From Mixta calida (GTDB taxonomy: Bacteria > Pseudomonadota > Gammaproteobacteria > Enterobacterales > Enterobacteriaceae): a stretch of DNA of 64,000 nt. Position numbers and translations under genes: made by a program. The first letter of the stretch is position 1; every line of letters starts with the position of its first letter. The notes beneath the pieces were generated by a model. It was not told the origin of the DNA and did no database searches. It worked only from the letters and a program-made list of their open reading frames with translations. The stretch spans positions 62,001 through 126,000 of the forward strand of contig NZ_CP026378.1 in the NCBI RefSeq assembly GCF_002953215.1, read 5' to 3'. This document shows, piece after piece, positions 51,824 through 61,692 of the stretch.

Positions 51824-52942
51824 ATGAGAACGCCATTTTATCGCTTTTGTCTGCATGCCTGTCTCAGCCTGGCCGTGTTGCTGGCGCCGAACAGCCATGC
51901 GGAACGCATACGGGATTTAACTACCATTCAGGGCGTGCGCAGCAACTCGCTGCTTGGCTACGGGCTGGTAGTGGGTCTGGACGGCACCGGCGATCAGACC
52001 ATGCAGACGCCGTTCACCACCCAAAGCCTGAGCAATATGCTGTCTCAGCTGGGGATTACGGTGCCGACCGGCACCAATATGCAGCTAAAAAATGTCGCGG
52101 CGGTGATGGTGACGGCGGAGCTGCCGCCCTTTGCCCGCGCGGGCGAGAAAATCGACGTGGTGGTCTCCTCGATGGGCAACGCCAAAAGCCTGCGCGGCGG
52201 CACGCTGCTGATGACGCCGCTCAAAGGCGTGGATAATCAGATCTACGCGCTGGCGCAGGGCAACCTGCTGGTATCGGGCGCGGGCGCGCAGAGCGGCGGC
52301 AGTCGGGTGCAGGTCAACCAGCTGAACGGCGCGCGCATCAGCGGCGGCGCCACGGTTGAGCGTGAAGTGCCCACGCAGTTCGGCAACGAAAATCTGCTGC
52401 GCCTTCAGCTGAACCAGGAAGACTTTAGCCTGGCCCAGCGCATCAGCGATGAAATCAACCGACGCTACGGCGGCGGCACGGCGATGGCGGAAAACGCGCG
52501 CGTGATCAAGCTGTTCGCGCCGATCGGCAACACGGAAAAGGTGCGTTTTCTCGCCGATATCCAAAATATCTCCATCAAAACCGGGCCGATGGAGGCGCGC
52601 GTCATTGTCAACTCGCGCACCGGTTCGGTGGTGATCAACCGTCACGTTACGCTGGATGCCTGCGCCGTGGCGCAGGGCGATCTCTCAGTAGAGATTTCGC
52701 GCAGCAATCAGGTCAGCCAGCCTGATACGCCGCTGGCGGGCGGGCAGACGGTGGTGGTGCCCGATACGCAGATTTCACTGCGCGAGCAGGGCGGCGCGCT
52801 GCAACGCGTCAACACCAGCGCCGATCTGAACGCGGTGATCAGGGCGCTGAACAGCCTGGGCGCGACGCCGAACGATTTGATGTCGATTTTGCAGTCGATG
52901 AAAAGCGCCGGCTGCCTGAACGCGAAGCTGGAAATGAACTGA
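51824..52942 (+). CDS. flgI: Flagellar P-ring protein FlgI
   Basis: FlgI forms the periplasmic P ring. A signal peptide ([20 protein letters not shown]-like) is followed by [20 protein letters not shown], the family start. The 372 residues compare with 365 in E. coli. Further blocks are [20 protein letters not shown] and [20 protein letters not shown]. The stop overlaps flgJ (TGATG). Confidence 0.97.
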   Translation: MRTPFYRFCLHACLSLAVLLAPNSHAERIRDLTTIQGVRSNSLLGYGLVVGLDGTGDQTMQTPFTTQSLSNMLSQLGITVPTGTNMQLKNVAAVMVTAELPPFARAGEKIDVVVSSMGNAKSLRGGTLLMTPLKGVDNQIYALAQGNLLVSGAGAQSGGSRVQVNQLNGARISGGATVEREVPTQFGNENLLRLQLNQEDFSLAQRISDEINRRYGGGTAMAENARVIKLFAPIGNTEKVRFLADIQNISIKTGPMEARVIVNSRTGSVVINRHVTLDACAVAQGDLSVEISRSNQVSQPDTPLAGGQTVVVPDTQISLREQGGALQRVNTSADLNAVIRALNSLGATPNDLMSILQSMKSAGCLNAKLEMN

Positions 52943-53874
52943 TGAAAGCACCGTCAATGAATCCGGGCGCCGCCTTCGATGCGCGTACGCTGGAAAACCT
53001 GAAACAGGTGGCGAAGCAGGACCCGCAGCGTGGCCTGCGCGCCGCCGCGCAGCAGATGGAAGGGCTGTTCGTTCAGATGATGTTGAAAAGCATGCGCGCG
53101 GCCACTTTTAAAGATGGACTGTTTAACTCGCAGCAGTCGGAAATGTTTACCGCCATGTACGATCAGCAGCTGTCGCAAGATTTGGCGGCGCAGGGACAGA
53201 CCGGGCTGGCCGATAAGCTGGTGCAACAGCTGGGCGGCACGCCGCTCAACGTTGCTGGCAGCGCGCCGGTCGCGCTGTCGACGCGGCAGCTGCCTTACGA
53301 ACGGCCGCTGGGCCGCCAGCAGAGCCCGGCGGTCGCCGCGCCCGCGCCCGTGTCGGCCTCGCACGCTCATACGCAGGGCGGCGGCTTTATCTCTCGCCTG
53401 CTGGCGCCGGCGGTAGATGTTTCCCGTCGCACCGGTATCCCGCATCAGCTAATTCTGGCGCAGGCCGCGCTGGAGTCGGGCTGGGGCAACCGGGAAATCC
53501 GCCAGCAGAATGGGCAGCCAAGCTATAACCTGTTCGGCATTAAAGCGACGCCGGACTGGAAAGGGAAATCGACGGAAATCACCACTACCGAATATATCGA
53601 CGGCGTAGCGCGCAAAGTGAAAGCGGCGTTCCGCGTTTACTCTTCCTATACCGAAGCATTACAGGATTACAGCGCATTGCTGGCGCGTCATTCGCGTTAT
53701 AAGAATGTGATGCAGGCGAAAACGCCAGAGCAGGCCGCCCATGCTCTGCAACAGGGCGGTTACGCCACCGATCCGAACTACGCCAAAAAATTGATCGGCA
53801 TCATGCAACAAATAAAAATAAATATTGAAAAAACGGCGAGCGCCTATAAAAACGATTTGACTTCATTATTTTAA
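52942..53874 (+). CDS. flgJ: Peptidoglycan hydrolase / rod cap FlgJ
   Basis: FlgJ caps the rod and cuts peptidoglycan so the rod can pass. The 310 residues contain the N-terminal rod-cap domain (GLFVQMMLKSMRAATFKDGL) and a C-terminal glucosaminidase domain with the catalytic Glu in LAQAALESGWGNREI and the motif PSYNLFGIKATPDWKG, YVSS-like FRVYSSYTEALQDYSALL. ATG 52942 overlaps the flgI stop; an internal ATG at 52957 is also possible. Confidence 0.96.
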   Translation: MKAPSMNPGAAFDARTLENLKQVAKQDPQRGLRAAAQQMEGLFVQMMLKSMRAATFKDGLFNSQQSEMFTAMYDQQLSQDLAAQGQTGLADKLVQQLGGTPLNVAGSAPVALSTRQLPYERPLGRQQSPAVAAPAPVSASHAHTQGGGFISRLLAPAVDVSRRTGIPHQLILAQAALESGWGNREIRQQNGQPSYNLFGIKATPDWKGKSTEITTTEYIDGVARKVKAAFRVYSSYTEALQDYSALLARHSRYKNVMQAKTPEQAAHALQQGGYATDPNYAKKLIGIMQQIKINIEKTASAYKNDLTSLF

Positions 53875-53884
53875 TTGCGTGGGT

Positions 53885-53911
53885 TTTAGTAATTTTTCTA
53901 CGCGCCGATAG
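53885..53911 (+). promoter_or_regulatory. Sigma-28-like promoter of flgKL
   Basis: TTTA (53885-53888), 15 bases, then GCCGATAG (53904-53911): seven of eight -10 positions match. In E. coli flgKL is also transcribed both from flgB and from its own class 3 promoter. Confidence 0.82.
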
Positions 53912-53978
53912 ATATATCAAAGCACCATAAAAAACTTATTTTCTCGGAATTTACGCACAGAAAGAACGCGGGTGATTT

Positions 53979-55643
53979 ATGAATCTCATGTACCTGGCGC
54001 AAAGCGGCCTGAGCGCGGCACAGTCGTCTTTAAATGTAGTAGGCAACAACCTGAATAACGCCTCTACCCCAGGCTATAGCCGGCAGAATATTGTTCTGGG
54101 ACAGGCTGGCGGGAAAAATACCAGCTATGGATTTTTCGGTTATGGCGTTCAGGTCAATGGCGTGCAGCGCGCCTATAACGGGTTTATTAATAATCAGCTG
54201 CGCAGCGCCAGCTCGGAATATAACGCGCTGTCTGGCCGCTACGAGCAGATTGCGCAAATCGATAATATGCTGGGCGATAAAACGAGTAACCTTTCCAGCT
54301 CGCTCAATAATATCTTCGGTGCGCTGGAGAAAGTCAGCAGCGACCCGGTCAGCATGGCGGCCCGCCGGGAAGCGATGTCAGCTTTTAACTCAACCGCTTC
54401 TCAGTTCCGCACCAACGCCCGCACGCTCAACGGCCTGGAAAAAAGCACCAATACTCAAATTAAGCAGAGCATTGACGATATTAACGCCTGCGCCAAAGAG
54501 CTGGCGACCATTAACGCCGCGCTCTATAAAAGCAGCGCGCAATCGGGCGGGCAGCCCGCCGATCTGCTCGACCAGCGCGATCAGCTGTTAAACAAACTCA
54601 GCGAACTGGTGGGCATCAAGGTGGATGAGAATCGCGCCACCGGGGAGGTTAACGTTTCACTCTCCAACGGCATATCGCTGGTGAACGGCGACAGAACCTG
54701 TCTGTTTGAGACCGCGCCGTCCGCCGCCGATCCGTCAAAGTTCGACGTTTTTTACACTGATGCCGCAGGCAACGCCATCAGGCTGGATGAAAATAAAATT
54801 ACCACCGGCAAGCTGGCCGGCCTGTTTAAATTCCGCAATGAAGATCTGGTGGACGCCCGCAATCAGCTGAATCAGCTGGCGCTGCAAATGGCTAACCGCT
54901 TTAACGAGGTGAATAAAGCGGGTTACGATCAGAGCGGCGCAGCCGGCGGCGATATTTTCACTATCAACGATCCGGTGGCGCTGGTAAACCGCAATAACCA
55001 GGGCGACGCGACGCTGAATATCAGCTTTGATGAAGACGCCGGTGGCAATTCGCTGATCCCTCAGGTAAAGGTGCAGGATTACACCGTGGTTTATCAGGGA
55101 CCGAACGCCAATGACTGGGTGGTGACCGATAGCAGCGGCCAACCGGTTAAAACAGAAATTGACGCCGACGGCAAATTGCATTTCGACGGCATCGTGATCG
55201 AGCCAAAAGGCGAGCCTGAAGCGGGCGACAGCTTTATTTTCAATTCAGCAGGCGGCGTAGCGGACAACATTGACGTGGCGCTGAAAAATGGCGACCAGAT
55301 CGCTGCCTCCGGCTCTGATAAGCACGAAGAAGAAAGCAATAACGAAAACGTTAAAAAGTTAATTGCGATTAAAGATGAAACCCTGATCGGCAAAGCGACC
55401 TTAACGGAAGCTTACGCCAGCCTGGTAAGCTCCGTCGGCTCTACGGTCAATACGCTGAAAAGTAATGGCAAGGCGGCCGCCAGCGTCTATGACAATCTGG
55501 AGTTACAGCAACAAAGCGTATCTGGCGTCGATCCGAACGAGGAGTTCGTTAAGATGAATATGTTTACGCAATACTACCAGGCCAACGCGCAAGTACTGCA
55601 AACGGCTATCACTATTTTCGATACGCTGTTAAGCGTCCGTTAA
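53979..55643 (+). CDS. flgK: Hook-filament junction protein FlgK (HAP1)
   Basis: The first junction protein between hook and filament, chaperoned by FlgN. The 554 residues begin MNLMYLAQSGLSAAQSSLNV and NNLNNASTPGYSRQNIVLGQ and end FTQYYQANAQVLQTAITIFD, all typical. E. coli FlgK has 547. The middle region is divergent, as usual for the exposed domain. Confidence 0.96.
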   Translation: MNLMYLAQSGLSAAQSSLNVVGNNLNNASTPGYSRQNIVLGQAGGKNTSYGFFGYGVQVNGVQRAYNGFINNQLRSASSEYNALSGRYEQIAQIDNMLGDKTSNLSSSLNNIFGALEKVSSDPVSMAARREAMSAFNSTASQFRTNARTLNGLEKSTNTQIKQSIDDINACAKELATINAALYKSSAQSGGQPADLLDQRDQLLNKLSELVGIKVDENRATGEVNVSLSNGISLVNGDRTCLFETAPSAADPSKFDVFYTDAAGNAIRLDENKITTGKLAGLFKFRNEDLVDARNQLNQLALQMANRFNEVNKAGYDQSGAAGGDIFTINDPVALVNRNNQGDATLNISFDEDAGGNSLIPQVKVQDYTVVYQGPNANDWVVTDSSGQPVKTEIDADGKLHFDGIVIEPKGEPEAGDSFIFNSAGGVADNIDVALKNGDQIAASGSDKHEEESNNENVKKLIAIKDETLIGKATLTEAYASLVSSVGSTVNTLKSNGKAAASVYDNLELQQQSVSGVDPNEEFVKMNMFTQYYQANAQVLQTAITIFDTLLSVR

Positions 55644-55698
55644 TAAGCCAAACCCGGTTCGTAAAGGACAGTGAAGAATAACGCGAAAGGAAAAGAAG

Positions 55699-56622
55699 AT
55701 GCGGCTTAGCTCACTTTACATGTATCAGCGCCAGATGAATAACATGACATCCAGCCTGGGTAGATTTAACGATATCTCTGCGCGTCTGGCGGCCAACCAG
55801 ACGCTGCTGAAGCCCTCGGACGATCCGGCTGGCGCCTCGCAGGCGGTGATCTACCAGAATGCGCTGGCGAAAATTGAACACTATGAAACGGCCCGTCAGT
55901 ATGCGCAGGATGCGCTGGGTCAGCAGGATAACGTTCTGAACTCTATCGCTTCGCTGGTCACAAAAAACCTGTCGGAAAAGATCGTCGCCGGAGGCAACGG
56001 CGCCTATAGCAACGAAGATCGCGCCGCGCTGGCAAAAGAGCTGGAGGGGATTCGCAATAACCTGCTGGATTTAGCCAACAGCCGCAACAGCAACGGCCGC
56101 TATATTTTTGCTGGCTACAACACCGGCAGCGAGCCCTTTACCAAAGAGGGCGACTACGTTGGCGGCAACACCCCGATGGTGCAGCGCGTGGCGGACAGCA
56201 CGGAGGTGCAGGTCAGCAATACCGGCAGCGACGTCTTCCTTTCCGGTACGGAACATGACCTTTTCAAGGCGCTGGATAATGCGATCGAAGCGCTAAAACA
56301 GCCGGCGAACGATGATGAAAGCCGCGAAGCGCTACAGGCAACGCTGGACCAGAGTAATATCGCGATTAAAAAGAATATCGATAACCTGGGCAAAGTGCAG
56401 GCGGGCGTCGGGACCAGCCTTCAGCAGCTGGAAGCGTTGGGCCTCAGCGCAGATAAACATAAGATCGATATAGTAAGCCGTTTGGAAGATACGCTGGGTA
56501 CGGGATTGGATAATCTCAGCACCCTCGTGACGGAGCAGAAATTGGCTGAATTCTCGCTGAATTCTTCATTTATGGTCTTCCAGTCAATGCAGAAAATATC
56601 GCTTTTCAACATGGTGAGATAA
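55699..56622 (+). CDS. flgL: Hook-filament junction protein FlgL (HAP3)
   Basis: The second junction protein, on which the flagellin filament begins. The 307 residues (E. coli 317) start MRLSSLYMYQRQMNNMTSSL and carry the flagellin-like PSDDPAGASQAVIYQNALAK and NSSFMVFQSMQKISLFNMVR at the ends. It closes the flg operon. Confidence 0.96.
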   Translation: MRLSSLYMYQRQMNNMTSSLGRFNDISARLAANQTLLKPSDDPAGASQAVIYQNALAKIEHYETARQYAQDALGQQDNVLNSIASLVTKNLSEKIVAGGNGAYSNEDRAALAKELEGIRNNLLDLANSRNSNGRYIFAGYNTGSEPFTKEGDYVGGNTPMVQRVADSTEVQVSNTGSDVFLSGTEHDLFKALDNAIEALKQPANDDESREALQATLDQSNIAIKKNIDNLGKVQAGVGTSLQQLEALGLSADKHKIDIVSRLEDTLGTGLDNLSTLVTEQKLAEFSLNSSFMVFQSMQKISLFNMVR

Positions 56623-56635
56623 CCGAATATTTATC

Positions 56636-56662
56636 TGAAAACTAAAGCAGAGTGAGCGATAA
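56636..56662 (+). promoter_or_regulatory. Weak sigma-28-like element before the second chemoreceptor
   Basis: TGAA (56636-56639), 15 bases, then AGCGATAA (56655-56662), which keeps CGATAA of the consensus. Readthrough from flgKL could also express the gene. Confidence 0.35.
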
Positions 56663-56730
56663 CGATCGAACAAAAGTTGTAATCTATTGATAATAAAATA
56701 TAAATTAAGGCAAAAGATTAAGGATAATCT

Positions 56731-58386
56731 ATGCTAAAAAATATAAAAATTGCCACAGGCATTAATGCTACTTTTTTTACGTTGGGTTTTTTATTAATCA
56801 CTATGGTCTGTTTTGGCTATTACAATGCCTTACAGTCTAATCAGCGTTTCGACCATCTCGCCTTAACCAGTGAAAAGTTCAATCAACTCAATACGGCGGT
56901 CCATGATATTAACGGATCGCTGGAGCAGATTTACCTGCTGACGTTTCTGAGCGGGCAGGGACAGACGCTGGATCAGGAGGCAATCGCTCACGCGCAACGC
57001 GCTGTCGCCAGGGCGGAAGAAGGGCTGAGGAAGATAGAGACGCCCGGAAACGACGATAAAGAGTCGCATCTGCAAACGTTGAAGCAACATGCCGATACGC
57101 TGCTGGGTCTTATCCGCGCGCGTCTCGATCATATCGGCAACCCGGATCTGCTGCTGGCCGATATGAACCAGATCGCCACTGCCCGTGACGCCTTCGACGC
57201 CGATCTGACGCGCTACGGCGAGCGGTTCGGTGCCCTGGTGAACGATCTTGAAGATGAAGCGCACGCGCACCATTACCGTTTCACCACGCTGGCCATCGCC
57301 GCAGGCGTCATATCGCTGATAATGGTTATCGCGATACGTCTATGGTTAAGGCGCGAACTGTTCCAGCGTCTGGACAGCACGGTGAAAACATTTCAGGTCA
57401 TGGCGTCAGGCAAGCTGGACAGGGTTATTGAGATCGGGGCGGATAATGAAATCGGCAAGATGTTCGCCGAGCTGGAGAAACTGCGTCAGTGGATTACCCA
57501 AACCGTTTACGGCATCCGCACCGGCGTCGGTGCTATCAGCGCCTCGGCACAGGAGATCGCCAACGGCAATAGCGACCTCTCCTCACGTACCGAACAGCAG
57601 GCTTCTGCATTGCAGCAGACCGCCGCCAGCATGGAAGAACTGAAAATTACGGTGCGCCAGAATGCGGATAACGCCCATTCGGCCCGTCAGCTGGCGGAGA
57701 GCGCCAGCGGCTACGCCCGTAACGGCGGCGAGGTCATGGCGAGCCTTGATGAAATTATGCGCAAGATTATCGACAGCTCGCGTCAGATTGCGGATATCAA
57801 CAACGTGATCAACAGCATCGCCAACCAGACCAACATCCTGGCGCTGAACGCCGCTGTCGAAGCGGCGCGCGCAGGCGAACAGGGACGCGGCTTCGCCGTG
57901 GTGGCTGGTGAGGTGCGTAATCTGGCGAAACGCAGCGCCGACGCGGCAAAAGAGATCCACACGCTCATTGATACCTGCGTAACGGATATGCATAACGGTT
58001 CGCAGGGCGTCGATCAGGCGGGCACGGCGATGCGGCAAATTATCCAGTCTATTATGCAGGTGACGGATATTATGTCCGAAATCGCCTCCGCGTCGGATGA
58101 ACAAAGCACCGGAATTAACCAGATTGCTCAGGCGGTCAATGAGCTGGATTTAGTCACCCAGCAGAATGCCGCAATGGTTGAGCAGGCGGCGACGGTGGCG
58201 GAAAATATGGAAACCCATGCGGAGCAGTTAAGGAATAGGGTAGCGCATATTATTCTGGAAGATGAGGAAGGCGATGCCTGGCTGGAAAATAAACACCTGA
58301 CAACGGTGCCCGATTTAAAGGAAAAAAATCGCAAAGAAACTGAGCTGGATCATTTTAAATCAGAAGAAGCGTGGGAAAGTTTTTAA
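56731..58386 (+). CDS. Methyl-accepting chemotaxis protein
   Basis: A 551-residue chemoreceptor within the flagellar locus. TM1 is at about 10-33 ([20 protein letters not shown]) and TM2 at about 188-210 ([19 protein letters not shown]). The periplasmic part is a four-helix-bundle type of about 150 residues; HAMP follows. The hairpin tip reads [19 protein letters not shown]. The end AWESF resembles the NWETF CheR tether. It is unusual for a receptor to lie between flgL and fliA. Confidence 0.95.
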   Translation: MLKNIKIATGINATFFTLGFLLITMVCFGYYNALQSNQRFDHLALTSEKFNQLNTAVHDINGSLEQIYLLTFLSGQGQTLDQEAIAHAQRAVARAEEGLRKIETPGNDDKESHLQTLKQHADTLLGLIRARLDHIGNPDLLLADMNQIATARDAFDADLTRYGERFGALVNDLEDEAHAHHYRFTTLAIAAGVISLIMVIAIRLWLRRELFQRLDSTVKTFQVMASGKLDRVIEIGADNEIGKMFAELEKLRQWITQTVYGIRTGVGAISASAQEIANGNSDLSSRTEQQASALQQTAASMEELKITVRQNADNAHSARQLAESASGYARNGGEVMASLDEIMRKIIDSSRQIADINNVINSIANQTNILALNAAVEAARAGEQGRGFAVVAGEVRNLAKRSADAAKEIHTLIDTCVTDMHNGSQGVDQAGTAMRQIIQSIMQVTDIMSEIASASDEQSTGINQIAQAVNELDLVTQQNAAMVEQAATVAENMETHAEQLRNRVAHIILEDEEGDAWLENKHLTTVPDLKEKNRKETELDHFKSEEAWESF

Positions 58387-58538
58387 TTTTACGCTTTCCT
58401 TTACTCCTAAAGAGTTAATATGCCTGATGAAGCCTTTGCCGTAATGGTAATGAATTGAATTAAGTAAATTCGTAAGGCTTTATCGGGCTATGTTTAGTTG
58501 AGGCAATGAAAGATAATTAAAGTATTACTCATGACAGG

Positions 58539-59276
58539 ATGGATAATGTCATTGTGAATGGATTATATACCCCTGAGGGTATGGTTGATAAAAATGCGCT
58601 ATGGAAAAAATATGCTTATCTGGTCCGGCACGAAGCTTTACGGCTTCAGGTAAGACTTCCCGGCAGCGTAGAGCTTGACGATTTGGTGCAGGCTGGCGCT
58701 ATCGCCCTTCTCAATGCCATCGATCATTATGACCCGAAAAAGGGCATTGTCTTCAGCACCTATATTACGCAGCGTATTCGCTGGGCTCTGATTGATGAGC
58801 TTCGCGAACGCGACTGGGTGCCGCGCCGCATTCGCAGCAATGCCCGAGAGATCGCGGCGGTTATCCGGCGTATTGAACAGAGAACTGGCCAACCGGCAAA
58901 AGAGGCCGACGTCGCGGCGGAAATGAACATTACGCTGGAAGAGTACCAGCAGATGTTGACCGACACTAATGTCAGCCAGATCTGTTCCCTTGATGAATTA
59001 ATGGAAGAGATGGCGGATCGGTTTGAACAGCCCGATGCGCAGCATGAAAAACTCAATCCGCTTAATGAAGCCACCAAGATAAGACTGGTGAGTCAAATCA
59101 GCGATGAGATAAAAGCGCTGCCTGAAAGAGAGCAAACATTACTGAATCTCTATTATCAACAAGAATTGAACATGAAAGAAGTCGGCCAAATATTGGGGAT
59201 AACGGAAACTCGCGTCAGCCAATTACACAGCCAGGCGATTAAGCGTTTACGCTCGCGTTTGCAACTGGCCAGTTAA
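58539..59276 (+). CDS. fliA: Flagellar sigma factor FliA (sigma-28)
   Basis: FliA directs RNA polymerase to class 3 flagellar promoters. The 245 residues (E. coli 239) have region 2 with LDDLVQAGAIALLNAIDHYD and FSTYITQRIRWALIDELRER, the region 3 RRIRSNAREIAAVIRRIE, and region 4.2 ALPEREQTLLNLYYQQELNM followed by ITETRVSQLHSQAIKRLR. No fliZ follows; the next genes are flhDC. Its promoter was not identified. Confidence 0.97.
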   Translation: MDNVIVNGLYTPEGMVDKNALWKKYAYLVRHEALRLQVRLPGSVELDDLVQAGAIALLNAIDHYDPKKGIVFSTYITQRIRWALIDELRERDWVPRRIRSNAREIAAVIRRIEQRTGQPAKEADVAAEMNITLEEYQQMLTDTNVSQICSLDELMEEMADRFEQPDAQHEKLNPLNEATKIRLVSQISDEIKALPEREQTLLNLYYQQELNMKEVGQILGITETRVSQLHSQAIKRLRSRLQLAS

Positions 59277-59758
59277 CTTGTTAAAGAGTATAAGCATTTA
59301 AGTTATTTAAAAAACAAAATATTGTATCGATCGTCAGAAACAGGTTAATTATTATCTTCAACTCGGAATCTTCCTGCATTATTTAAAATGTATATTGGCA
59401 TTATCGTGTTGATTGCCATTGAGTTTGTTGTCTCTTTCGAATATAGACTAAAAAAATCTTGAAAAGAGAGCGTTGGTTATATGATAATCGAGTTCCAAAT
59501 AGGAAATGTCTGGAAAATGCCAACATCGAGAAATAGCGCTCCCGATGTTAAGGAAGGCAAAAACACCTCATATTAACGCCTTACTAGTTATTAGTATTAC
59601 CTTGCCTGACTTGACCACATGCGTAGATAAAGTATTAATCCTGAGGTATACGCGTGTAGAAAAATGGACATTCCATATTGTTTGGATCTTATCTGATGCT
59701 TGTTAATGAAATATAACAGGCAGGATTTTTTAACTTAAATCAATGTGGAATAGCAAAT
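59277..59758 (+). promoter_or_regulatory. 482-base AT-rich region upstream of flhDC
   Basis: This gene-free stretch is much AT-richer than its surroundings. It must hold the flhDC promoter and probably sites for global regulators such as H-NS, which commonly act on flhDC. A 66-codon ORF at 59506-59706 has no ribosome site and an unconvincing composition. GGAAT (about 59745-59749) serves the flhD ATG. No specific CRP or RcsB box could be confirmed by eye. Confidence 0.55.
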
Positions 59759-60103
59759 ATGAAAAAAGCAGATTCAGACGATCAGCTTCAATGTATTCAT
59801 AATCTTAATCTTACTTATCTTCTGCTGGCGCAAAGACTTATTCGGGAAGATAAATATGCCGCCGGTTTCCGTCTGGGATTAGACGCCAGCGTACTGGATA
59901 CGATTAGCGAACTGTCTTTGCCTCAGCTTATCAAAATGGCGTCAACCAGCCAGCTTATATGCCGTCTGCGTGTCGATGATAAAGCGGTAATTGACTGTCT
60001 GACCAAGGCCTCGCGCATTGATGCCCTGCAGCAGATCCATACCGGCATTATCTTATCAACGGAGTTGCTCAACTCACTTTCTGAGCAAAACCATCCAACC
60101 TGA
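59759..60103 (+). CDS. flhD: Flagellar master regulator subunit FlhD
   Basis: FlhD, with FlhC, forms the D4C2 activator of class 2 flagellar genes. The 114 residues include [20 protein letters not shown] and [20 protein letters not shown] and [16 protein letters not shown], which are diagnostic. The E. coli protein has 116. The stop overlaps the longer flhC frame and the two genes are certainly co-translated. Confidence 0.97.
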   Translation: MKKADSDDQLQCIHNLNLTYLLLAQRLIREDKYAAGFRLGLDASVLDTISELSLPQLIKMASTSQLICRLRVDDKAVIDCLTKASRIDALQQIHTGIILSTELLNSLSEQNHPT

Positions 60104-60120
60104 TGATGGAACTAACGATC

Positions 60121-60657
60121 ATGAGTGAAAAAAGCATTCTCGATGAAATCAAAGAAGTGCAAATGGCTATGGAGCTTATTTCCTTTGGCGCCAGAATGCA
60201 GGTGCTGGAAAGTGAAATTAGCTTAAGCCGCAGAAGATTATTAAGACTTTATAAAGAACTGCGAGGCTGCCCGCCGCCAAAAGGCATGCTGCCGTTTTCT
60301 GCCGAATGGTTTATGTCCTGGGAGCAGAATATCCACTCATCTATGTTTTACAATATTTATCTATTTATCAAAAAAACCGAAAACTGCCGTCCTATTGAAG
60401 CATTAATAAAATCTTATCGTTTATACCTGGAGCAGTGCCCGGTTAAGCCCGATGAAAAACCGGTGCTGGGATTAACCCGCGCCTGGACGCTGCTGCGCTT
60501 TATTGACTGCGGCATGATCGAACGGACGGAATGCATCGCCTGCCACGGCGGTTTTATCGTCACGCATGAACATGCCAAAGACCCCTTTACCTGCAGCCTT
60601 TGCAGCCCGCCTTCACGCGCGGCAAAAAAGTGTGAAAATTATGACATTGCAGGATAA
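60121..60657 (+). CDS. flhC: Flagellar master regulator subunit FlhC
   Basis: The zinc-binding DNA-contact subunit of FlhD4C2. ATG 60121 ([20 protein letters not shown]) is the E. coli-equivalent start; frame continues upstream to 60103. The four Cys lie in CIACHG and [24 protein letters not shown] is diagnostic. The 178 residues are about 14 shorter than E. coli FlhC (192), all lost from the poorly conserved C-terminal tail after SRAAKK. Confidence 0.96.
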   Translation: MSEKSILDEIKEVQMAMELISFGARMQVLESEISLSRRRLLRLYKELRGCPPPKGMLPFSAEWFMSWEQNIHSSMFYNIYLFIKKTENCRPIEALIKSYRLYLEQCPVKPDEKPVLGLTRAWTLLRFIDCGMIERTECIACHGGFIVTHEHAKDPFTCSLCSPPSRAAKKCENYDIAG

Positions 60658-60706
60658 CGGGTTTATATCAGGCTGTAGCGTTGATGATGACAAGGACTGA
60701 AATCGT

Positions 60707-60733
60707 TAATGGCGTATCTGCGAAAAACGATAC
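60707..60733 (+). promoter_or_regulatory. Sigma-28-like promoter of motA
   Basis: TAAT (60707-60710), 15 bases, then AACGATAC (60726-60733), retaining CGATA of the -10. Located 72 bases before motA, where E. coli has its class 3 mocha promoter. Confidence 0.55.
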
Positions 60734-60804
60734 GTCAGCGCCTGCGACGCTATTTATCATTAAAAACATGAACAAACAGGCGTGTCAGTAATTAAGGAGT
60801 TCGC

Positions 60805-61692
60805 GTGCTGGTTATTTTAGGGTATGTGGTTGTATTTGCGACTGTTTTCGGCGGATTTGCTTTATCTGGCGGTCATCTCGGCGCGCTGTATCAGCCGACT
60901 GAGTTATTAATCATCGGCGGCGCAGGCGTGGGCGCCTTTATTGTCGGCAACAATGGCAAAGCCATTAGCGCGACGCTAAAAGCCTTTCCGATATTATTTA
61001 AAGGGTCGCAATATAACAAAGCCTTATATATGGACCTGATGGCGTTGATGTTTTTACTGCTTTCCAAAGCCAGGCAGAGTGGATTGATGTCTTTGGAAAA
61101 CGATATTGAAGACCCTCAGAGCAGCTCGGTTTTTTCCGCCTACCCGCGTTTGTTGGCCGATGCTTATTTAATGAATTTTATTATTGATTACCTGCGCCTG
61201 ATGATCAGCGGCAATATGAGCACGCATGAAGTCGAAGCGCTGATGGATGAAGAGATCGAGACCTGCGAGCATGAATTCGACGTGCCCGCCAGCAGCCTGA
61301 ATTCCGTCGGCGACGCCTTTCCTGCGTTCGGCATCGTCGCCGCCGTTATGGGCGTGGTCAATGCGCTGGCGGCGGCCGATCGTCCCGCGGCGGAGCTGGG
61401 CGAACTGATCGCCCACGCGATGGTGGGCACCTTCCTCGGCATTCTGCTCGCCTATGGGTTTATCCTGCCGCTGGCGGCGCTGCTGCGCCAGAAAAGCAGT
61501 GAAAAAATTAAGATGCTTCAATGTATTAAGATCACGCTGCTCTCCAGCATGAACGGCTACGCGCCGCAGATCGCCATTGAATTTGGCCGTAAGATTCTTT
61601 TCTCCACCGAACGTCCCACCTTTATTGAGCTGGAAGAGCATGTGCGTCAGGTGAAATCATCAGGGAGTAATGCCTCGGAAGGCGCGCCATGA
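60805..61692 (+). CDS. motA: Flagellar motor stator protein MotA
   Basis: MotA and MotB form the proton-driven stator. The 295 residues equal E. coli. The GTG start follows AAGGAG, as in E. coli. MLVILGYVVVFATVFGGFAL is TM1; the cytoplasmic loop carries the rotor-interacting charged residues, and AMVGTFLGILLAYGFILPLA, AFGIVAAVMGVVNAL are TM3/TM4 with the conserved prolines. Overlaps motB by 4 bases (ATGA). Confidence 0.97.
   Translation: MLVILGYVVVFATVFGGFALSGGHLGALYQPTELLIIGGAGVGAFIVGNNGKAISATLKAFPILFKGSQYNKALYMDLMALMFLLLSKARQSGLMSLENDIEDPQSSSVFSAYPRLLADAYLMNFIIDYLRLMISGNMSTHEVEALMDEEIETCEHEFDVPASSLNSVGDAFPAFGIVAAVMGVVNALAAADRPAAELGELIAHAMVGTFLGILLAYGFILPLAALLRQKSSEKIKMLQCIKITLLSSMNGYAPQIAIEFGRKILFSTERPTFIELEEHVRQVKSSGSNASEGAP

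Noticed and set aside
59506-59706. 66-codon ORF upstream of flhD
   Set aside because: Weak start context and composition; more likely chance in an AT-rich control region.
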